In this document: positions 39,763 to 44,923 of the stretch, in pieces
How the letters are laid out: each line of letters opens with the position of its first letter
How positions within the stretch are numbered: the first letter of the stretch is position 1
Origin: JAIBJP01 sp036506175
GTDB taxonomy: Bacteria > Actinomycetota > Thermoleophilia > Gaiellales > Gaiellaceae
Length of the DNA stretch: 44,923 nt
Assembly (NCBI GenBank): GCA_036506175.1
Contig: DASXSE010000015.1
Location: 1-44,923, forward strand
Direction: 5' to 3'
Position numbers and translations under genes: made by a program
The notes under the pieces: generated by a model
Databases searched by the model: none
What the model was told of the DNA's origin: nothing
What the model saw: the letters and a program-made list of their open reading frames with translations, nothing else

Positions 39763-40577
39763 TCCTTGGCAGCCAGGCGGCGCTGCTCGACCAGGTGGAT
39801 GATGCGCCGCGCGGTCTCCTCGATCGCCAGGTTCGAGACCTCGATGATGGGGCAGCCGAGCCGGCGATGAACGGCTTCCGCGTGCTCGAGCTCCTCGTAG
39901 ATCTCGACGAGGTCGGCGTATTTCTGCGATCCGCGCATGACGCGGGCGCGCTCGCCCCGGATCTCGGCCAGCGCCTTCGCGTCGATCGTGAGGCCGACGA
40001 TCTTCCCAGGATCGATCTGGAACAGCTCTTTCGGCGGCTCGATGCCGCCCACGATCGGCACGTTCGCAGTCTTGTAGCCAAGGTAACCGAGGTACATCGA
40101 GAGCGGCGTCTTCGAGCTACGCGACACGCCGACGAGGACGATGTCCGCATCCTTCAACCCGTGCGCGGCGACTCCGTCGTCGTACCGGACCGCGAACTCG
40201 ATCGCCGCCATCCGCTTGAAGTAGCTGGAGTCGAGGATCGGCCTCGCACCGGGCGTCATCGTCGCCGGCTGGCCCGAGACGCGCGCGACCGCCTCGATCG
40301 GATGCCCGAGCAGGTCGCAGTAGTGCAGGCGGTAGCGCTTGCAGAGCGTCCGCATCGCCTCCCGGAACTGCGGCTCGACGAGCGTGTACATGACCACGGC
40401 GCGCCGCCCGCGGGCGCGGGCCGCCGCGAGTTGGACGTCGTCAACACTCGTGATCCGCGGGTGGCGGACGATCTCGAAGTTCTCCTCAGGAAACTGGCGC
40501 TCGACCGCCTCGGCGAAGCGCATCGCCGTCTCTCCGGTCGAGTCGGAAAGAACGTGGATCTCAAGCGGTGCTTTCAT
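39759..40577 (-). CDS. ppsR: PPDK/PEP synthase regulatory protein (kinase/pyrophosphorylase, DUF299)
   Basis: A 272-aa bifunctional regulator that uses ADP to phosphorylate and Pi to dephosphorylate the threonine next to the catalytic histidine of PPDK or PEP synthase. IHVLSDSTGETA is the N-terminal family motif and the phosphate-binding loop is VGVSRSSKTPLSMYLGYLG (residues 149-167). The presence of ppdK less than 1 kb away, with Thr458 in GGMTSHAAVV, identifies the likely target. The start overlaps the glyS stop (ATGA). Confidence 0.94.
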   Translation of the reverse strand: MKAPLEIHVLSDSTGETAMRFAEAVERQFPEENFEIVRHPRITSVDDVQLAAARARGRRAVVMYTLVEPQFREAMRTLCKRYRLHYCDLLGHPIEAVARVSGQPATMTPGARPILDSSYFKRMAAIEFAVRYDDGVAAHGLKDADIVLVGVSRSSKTPLSMYLGYLGYKTANVPIVGGIEPPKELFQIDPGKIVGLTIDAKALAEIRGERARVMRGSQKYADLVEIYEELEHAEAVHRRLGCPIIEVSNLAIEETARRIIHLVEQRRLAAKE

Positions 40578-42493
40578 CTCGGGATCTGCGACAGGTCGCC
40601 GAGCGCGCCGACGGCGTCGCGGACCTCGAGTAGAAGGCGCAGCCGGTTCGCGCGCACCTGGCTGTCCTCCGCCATGACGAGCACTTCGTCGAAGAATCGG
40701 TCCACGGGCGGGCCGAGCTCCGCCGCGGCAGCAAGCGCCGCCTCGAAATCGCGAGCCTCGAGAGCCGCCTCGATCTTCGGAGAGGCTCCGGAGAGTGCCT
40801 CGATCAGCGCGATCTCGGCCTCGTCGGTGGCGAGCTTTGCATCCAACTGGGATGCCGCTCCATCGGCTTTCCCAGCGAGGCGATTCGCGCGATCGAACGC
40901 GACGTATGCTCGGTCGAACTCCTCCGACGTGGCCGCGCGGGCGAGCGCCTCGGCGAGCCGGGCGACCGCGCCGAGCTCCGTGACGCCGCTTGCGCGCGCC
41001 GCGCGCACGAATTCCACCGGGACATCGAGCAGGCCTTCGAGCCGCTCCTCGACGAAATCCACGACGTCCGATGGGTCGTCCTTGATCTCGGCTCCCTGGT
41101 GCGTCAGCAGTTGGAGATTCCGATACACGAGCGCGGGAACGTCGAGCTCGAGCCCAGCCTCGAGCGCGAGCCGGCAGAGGCCGATCGCAGCACGACGGAG
41201 GCCGTACGGATCCCGGGAGCCGGTCGGGCGCTGCCCGAGCGAGAAGGCCACAGTGAGGTTGTCGACCTTGTCCGCAGCGGAGAGGACGCGACCGGCCTCG
41301 GTCTCCGGAAGAGGGCCGCCCGCGCTTTCGGGCAGGTACTGCTCATCGATCGCGGCACAAACCGCCTCCGGATAGCCGGCGAGGCGAGCGTACTCGGCGC
41401 CGATGTGGCCTTCTAGATCGGGGAACTCCCGCACGAGCTCAGCGGCCTGGTCGGCCTTGGCAAGGCGCGCGGCCTCCATGGACGCCTCACCCCCACCGAG
41501 CTCCTCGACGAGCGCCACGAGCCGCTCGGATTTCGCGGCGAACGTGCCCGCACCGGCGACGAATGTGATCGAGACGAGCTCCTTCAGGAGCCCGTCTATG
41601 CCGCCCGCGAGATCGCGTTCGAACGTGAAGGACGCGTCCTCGAGCCGTCCCTCGAGGACGTTCTCGTTCCCCGCCAGGACAGTTCCGGGATCGCCACCGT
41701 TGGCGACGAATGCGAAGCGGTTCCCGTCGAGCGGGAAATAGCGCTGGTGCGACTGCATGGCCGTCTGCACGACGCGCTCCGGGAGCTGGAGGAACTTCTC
41801 GTCGAAAGCGCCTGCCAGGACATCCACCTTCTCGACGAGATACACGACTTCGTCGAGCACGCCTGCGGGATCGCTCCACCCGCCGATCGTGTCGAGGCCG
41901 TCGACGATCTGCCGCCGGCGCTCAGCAGCATCCGGCTCGACGTCCGCCTCACGTAACGTGCTCGCATACCCGTCGGCCGACGGAACCTCGACGGCGCCTT
42001 GCGTGAAGCGGTGTCCGTACGAAGTCGTGCCGATCCCCTCCACGGCGTCGCCGTCCAGACGTGCACAGCGCCAGCGCACGGGCCGTGCGAAGCGGAGGCC
42101 GCTCTCGTCCCAGCGCATCGTCTTTGCGAAGGTCAGTCCCCGGACAATCGTCTCCAGGCGGTCGGGCAGGGCCTCCGCCACCGGCTTCCCGGGGACGACG
42201 ACTCCGATGAAGCCGTCGCGTACCTCCAAGGTTTCGACGGAGACCCTTTGTTTGCGCGCAAAGCCCTCGGCGGCCTTCTCGCGCAGATGCTCAGGCGGCC
42301 CTTGCACCCACTCGTCCGGCGATCGCTCCGGTAAGTCCTCGACCACGATTGCAAGCCGTCTCGGGCCGACGAAAACGTGCGCCGGCTCCACGCCGAGCTC
42401 GTTCCGGCAGAGCTCGGGCAGCTGCGCCTCGGCCTCGCGGCACGCGGATGCGGGCAGCTCCTCGCAGCCGATCTCAAACAGGAGCTTCGGCAA
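40574..42493 (-). CDS. glyS: Glycyl-tRNA synthetase beta subunit
   Basis: A 639-aa beta subunit of the alpha2-beta2 GlyRS. LLFEIGCEELPASACREAE at the N-terminus, GPRRLAIVVEDLPERS, QGPPEHLREKAAEGFARKQ, TMRWDESGLRFARPVRW and MQSHQRYFPL are family blocks. The HD-like region and C-terminal anticodon-binding region (ADKVDNLTVAFSLGQRPTGS, DPYGLRR) are present. TTG is the start, overlapping glyQ by 20 nt. The length is slightly below the E. coli subunit (about 690 aa). Confidence 0.96.
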   Translation of the reverse strand: MPKLLFEIGCEELPASACREAEAQLPELCRNELGVEPAHVFVGPRRLAIVVEDLPERSPDEWVQGPPEHLREKAAEGFARKQRVSVETLEVRDGFIGVVVPGKPVAEALPDRLETIVRGLTFAKTMRWDESGLRFARPVRWRCARLDGDAVEGIGTTSYGHRFTQGAVEVPSADGYASTLREADVEPDAAERRRQIVDGLDTIGGWSDPAGVLDEVVYLVEKVDVLAGAFDEKFLQLPERVVQTAMQSHQRYFPLDGNRFAFVANGGDPGTVLAGNENVLEGRLEDASFTFERDLAGGIDGLLKELVSITFVAGAGTFAAKSERLVALVEELGGGEASMEAARLAKADQAAELVREFPDLEGHIGAEYARLAGYPEAVCAAIDEQYLPESAGGPLPETEAGRVLSAADKVDNLTVAFSLGQRPTGSRDPYGLRRAAIGLCRLALEAGLELDVPALVYRNLQLLTHQGAEIKDDPSDVVDFVEERLEGLLDVPVEFVRAARASGVTELGAVARLAEALARAATSEEFDRAYVAFDRANRLAGKADGAASQLDAKLATDEAEIALIEALSGASPKIEAALEARDFEAALAAAAELGPPVDRFFDEVLVMAEDSQVRANRLRLLLEVRDAVGALGDLSQIPR

Positions 42494-43337
42494 GCTTCTC
42501 CACGTACTGCTCGGCGACCAGCCGAGCGAGGTTGCGCACGCGGGCGATATAGGCCGCGCGCTCCGTGACCGAGATAGCCCCTCGAGCGTCCAGAAGGTTG
42601 AACGCGTGGGAGCACTTCAGCACCTGGTCGTATGCGGGCAGCGGGAGCTCGCGGGCGACGAGGTCGCGGCATTCGGTCTCATGCTCCTCGAAGCGGCGCT
42701 TGAGGACGTCCACCGGAGCGACCTCGAAGTTGTAGGCAGACCACTCGCGCTCGTTCTCGCGGTAGACCTCGCCCCAGGTCACGCCCGGCGCCCATTCCAG
42801 CTCGAAAGCCGACCTCTTCCCTTGCAAGAACATCGCGAGGCGCTCGAGGCCGTACGTGATTTCCGCGGGAATGAGGTCGAGCTCGAGTCCGCCCAGCTGC
42901 TGGAAGTAGGTGAACTGGGTCACCTCCATCCCGTCGCACCACACCTCCCAGCCGAGACCCCATGCGCCAAGGGTCGGGCCTTCCCAGTCGTCCTCGACAA
43001 GACGAACGTCGTGCTTGCGCAGGTCGATTCCGATGGAATCGAGCGAGCCGAAGTAGACATCGAGGACGTCCTCGGGTGCAGGCTTCAGCACGACCTGGTA
43101 CTGGAAGTAGTGCTGGAAGCGGAATGGGTTCTCGCCGTAGCGCCCGTCGGTCGGGCGAATGGAAGGCTCCACGTACGCGGCCTTCCACGGGTGTGGGCCG
43201 AGGCAGCGCAGGAAGGTGGCAGGATTGAACGTCCCGGCGCCCACTTCAGTGTGGTACGGCTGCATGAGCACGCAGCCGTAGTCGGCCCAGTAGCGCTCCA
43301 GGCCGGCGATCATGTCCTGGTAGGTGGTAGCGCTCAC
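42474..43337 (-). CDS. glyQ: Glycyl-tRNA synthetase alpha subunit
   Basis: A 287-aa class II catalytic subunit. MIAGLERYWADYGCVLMQPY, EVGAGTFNPATFLRCLG, WKAAYVEPSIRPTDGRYGEN and GWEVWCDGMEVTQFTYFQQ are diagnostic of GlyQ, as is EITYGLERLAMFLQGK near motif 3. The GTG start is 10 nt after the recO stop. glyS follows with a 20-nt overlap. Most actinobacteria use a single-chain alpha2 GlyRS, so the split form is noteworthy for the proposed lineage. Confidence 0.97.
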   Translation of the reverse strand: MSATTYQDMIAGLERYWADYGCVLMQPYHTEVGAGTFNPATFLRCLGPHPWKAAYVEPSIRPTDGRYGENPFRFQHYFQYQVVLKPAPEDVLDVYFGSLDSIGIDLRKHDVRLVEDDWEGPTLGAWGLGWEVWCDGMEVTQFTYFQQLGGLELDLIPAEITYGLERLAMFLQGKRSAFELEWAPGVTWGEVYRENEREWSAYNFEVAPVDVLKRRFEEHETECRDLVARELPLPAYDQVLKCSHAFNLLDARGAISVTERAAYIARVRNLARLVAEQYVEKLAEAPV

Positions 43338-43347
43338 GCGCTGGATC

Positions 43348-44091
43348 CTAGGCCCTTTGCGCGAGAGTCCTGAGGCGGAAGCCGCCGTGATACTCGTACG
43401 AGCTCTCGATTACCGCGAGGCACTCGCGGAGGCCGCGCGGGGACGAGGCGCCGGCCTCGGCAAGCGGCCGCTCGAGAAAGCCACGGATCGTCTCGAATCC
43501 TTCGGCGGAGACAGTCAGCGCGCCCGCCTGGCAGCTCTCGCAAACTCCGCCGCCGGCCTGGGCCGAAAAGCCAATCAGCGGCCGCTCCTCGCCGCACGAT
43601 GCACACCCGGTGAGATGCGGGAGATAGCCCGAGAGCCAGAGCAGCTTCAGTTGAAACGAAAGAGCGAGCGGATCGAGCGCGGGTTGCGCAGGAAGCCTCG
43701 ACTCGACGTCGTCGAGCAGATCGAGGAAGCGCGTGAGCGCGTGAAAGGCCGGCGGGTTCGCGTCCTGCTCGACGAACAGTCGGAGCATCGCCTCGACCCC
43801 GATGTGCCCGACGGCCAGGCGGTACCCGTCTCTCCGACTCTCGTCGTGTGACCGGACGAGGTCGGCGCCTCGCACGGTGTGCAGCTCGCCGCGACCCTCG
43901 TGCAGCAGCAGCTCGACATGGCTGAACGGCTCGAGGCGAGCGCCGAAGCGCGACTTCGTCTTGCGAACACCCTTGGCAATCGCGCCGACACGTCCGCGCT
44001 CGAGCGTGTACAGATGGAGCACGCAATCGGCCTCGGCAAAGCGGATCGAGCGAAGGACGACGGCTTCCGTCTTCCAGGTTCGGGACGACAC
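43348..44091 (-). CDS. recO: DNA repair protein RecO
   Basis: A 247-aa RecFOR-pathway mediator that anneals ssDNA and loads RecA. The N-terminal OB fold is TWKTEAVVLRSIRFAEADCV with KGVRKTKSRFGARLEPFSHV. The helical domain has a zinc site CASCGEERPLIGFSAQAGGG followed by CESC. The length is standard. The GTG start lies 7 nt after a TAGACT hexamer without a Shine-Dalgarno. It heads the recO-glyQ-glyS-ppsR-49aa operon. Confidence 0.94.
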   Translation of the reverse strand: MSSRTWKTEAVVLRSIRFAEADCVLHLYTLERGRVGAIAKGVRKTKSRFGARLEPFSHVELLLHEGRGELHTVRGADLVRSHDESRRDGYRLAVGHIGVEAMLRLFVEQDANPPAFHALTRFLDLLDDVESRLPAQPALDPLALSFQLKLLWLSGYLPHLTGCASCGEERPLIGFSAQAGGGVCESCQAGALTVSAEGFETIRGFLERPLAEAGASSPRGLRECLAVIESSYEYHGGFRLRTLAQRA

Positions 44092-44098
44092 GAAGCCC

Positions 44099-44104
44099 AG
44101 TCTA
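44099..44104 (-). promoter_or_regulatory. -10 box TAGACT of the recO operon, probable leaderless start
   Basis: TAGACT on the minus strand ends 7 nt before the recO GTG, identical in sequence and spacing to the boxes of ispG and dxr. No -35 consensus is evident. Confidence 0.5.
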
Positions 44105-44158
44105 GAGGCGGCTTCGGGGGCTTCTCGCGGAATCCGAGTCGCTCGGAACGCGTTGTAA

Positions 44159-44416
44159 ATGGGGATGGCACGGATTCGGATGTATACGACCGCCTGGTGC
44201 GGTTACTGCGTGCGCGCGAAGGCCCTCCTCGACGAGCGCGGCATCGAGTACGAGGAGATCCATATGGACGACGATCCGGCCTTCCGCCAGAAGCTCCTCG
44301 ACATTACCGGCCGCTGGACAGTGCCGCAGATCTTCATCGACGACCGTGCCATCGGCGGCTTCACGGAGCTCTGGGCGCTTGACCGCGCCGGCGAGCTCGA
44401 CAACCTCGCGGCCTAA
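44159..44416 (+). CDS. grxC: Glutaredoxin (GrxC-like, CGYC active site)
   Basis: An 85-aa thioredoxin-fold protein (83 aa if the ATG at 44165 is used). RMYTTAWCGYCVRAKALLDE has the active-site CGYC, WTVPQIFIDD the cis-Pro loop and IGGFTELWALDRAGEL the glutathione-site GG-[FY] motif. It reduces disulfides with glutathione, mycothiol or another low-molecular-weight thiol; a mycoredoxin-like role is possible if the host is an actinobacterium. It is convergent with the esterase, stops overlapping by 3 nt. Confidence 0.9.
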   Translation: MGMARIRMYTTAWCGYCVRAKALLDERGIEYEEIHMDDDPAFRQKLLDITGRWTVPQIFIDDRAIGGFTELWALDRAGELDNLAA

Positions 44417-44923
44417 GCAGGCTTTGGCCTCAGAAGATCGGCGAGGTACACGAGCCCGACCGGGTAGCGGTATTCGATACCCATGTGCGTGGCGTCGAAG
44501 AGCTCGAAGTAGACGTCCGTGACGCCGATTTCCGCGAGTGCGCGGCGGAAGGCCTCGGCGCCGAGATCGAGGTACCACTCGTCCTTTCTGCCGGCGTCGA
44601 TGTAGATCGCTCTCATACGGCGCATAGCGTCGGCATGCTTGGCAACCATCCGGACCGGATCCTTCTCGAGCCAGCGCTCCCAGATCTCGGGGATCACCTG
44701 CCCCGTCGCCGGGTCGAACGGAAGTCGAACCGTCCCGTCCTCGTCCGCCGAGTAGCACGCGGCCATGCACCAGGAGTCGAGCAGGACGTGGTCGGAGTCC
44801 TTCGAGAAGGCCGGGCGCGAGCGGAAGTCCTCCCAGAAGCGCTCGTACGACCCGTCGTACTCATCCCGAAGCGCGCGCGTCGTCTCCCTGAACTCCGGCA
44901 GATAACAGTTCTCGAACAGCGCA
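44413..44923 (-). CDS. Esterase family alpha/beta hydrolase, N-terminus beyond window
   Basis: The C-terminal 169 residues of a longer protein that continues past the right edge; the frame is open to 44923. It reads ALFENCYLPEFRETTRALRD at the edge, then YDGSYERFWEDF, and later AIYIDAGRKDEWYLDLGAEA with the probable catalytic Asp and FDATHMGIEYRYPVGLVYL with the catalytic His. This pattern is that of the putative-esterase (antigen 85/enterochelin esterase-like) family. The nucleophile Ser should lie outside the window, so activity cannot be confirmed. Confidence 0.75.
   Translation of the reverse strand, partial: ALFENCYLPEFRETTRALRDEYDGSYERFWEDFRSRPAFSKDSDHVLLDSWCMAACYSADEDGTVRLPFDPATGQVIPEIWERWLEKDPVRMVAKHADAMRRMRAIYIDAGRKDEWYLDLGAEAFRRALAEIGVTDVYFELFDATHMGIEYRYPVGLVYLADLLRPKPA

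Overview
This window comes from a G+C-rich bacterial chromosome. The gene content and order (rpsB-tsf-pyrH-frr-uppS-cdsA-dxr-rseP-ispG-proS; pgeF-yggS-sepF-yggT-divIVA; an ImuB/DUF6504/DnaE2 mutasome under GAAC-N4-GTTC LexA boxes) suggest a deep-branching actinobacterium, perhaps Thermoleophilia/Gaiellales. This placement is inference from gene families, not a computed phylogeny. No phage, insertion sequence, CRISPR array or rRNA was seen. Most of the window is core chromosome, with a short accessory stretch at about 24.2-36.6 kb.

Layout. 1-60: a tRNA-Pro(GGG) cut by the left edge. 157-1755: a drug-efflux-type MFS transporter. 1752-11847 (minus): translation, MEP isoprenoid and envelope genes running rpsB > tsf > pyrH > frr > uppS > cdsA > dxr > rseP > ispG > proS > XRE regulator, mostly coupled by 1-11 nt overlaps. 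rpsB has a TTG start and a leader with a three-tier hairpin. 12004-12804: a divergent GGDEF protein. 12890-22435 (minus): murA > ridA > DHH-CBS-nucleotidyltransferase > M50 protease > pgeF > yggS > sepF > yggT > divIVA > TraR/DksA > lspA > rluD, which resembles the downstream part of a division/cell-wall cluster without ftsZ.

22.5-36.6 kb is a mixed region: an HD protein, a class V aminotransferase with an EEP phosphatase, an orphan 99-aa protein, a secreted subtilase, a DAO-type oxidoreductase, the SOS mutasome (imuB > DUF6504 > dnaE2), a two-helix membrane protein, a ComB-like phosphatase, and a zinc-finger rhomboid protease > PLD protein > secreted GH26-like glycosidase set. 36.65-44.1 kb (minus) holds ppdK and, behind an intrinsic terminator, recO > glyQ > glyS > ppsR > a 49-aa membrane protein. 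The window ends with a glutaredoxin and a truncated esterase.

Themes. (1) Many genes that begin a transcription unit lack a Shine-Dalgarno sequence and have a TANNNT hexamer ending 7-8 nt before the start codon, which suggests widespread leaderless mRNAs. (2) imuB has an SOS promoter with two perfect LexA-type palindromes. (3) The GH26-like gene has a sigma28/WhiG-like promoter match that would give a leaderless message. (4) MurA carries Asp in place of the fosfomycin-target Cys. (5) The least explained elements are the rpsB leader hairpin, the structured tail after the ppsR/49-aa genes, and a REP-like palindrome family with one apparent copy inside the GGDEF coding sequence.
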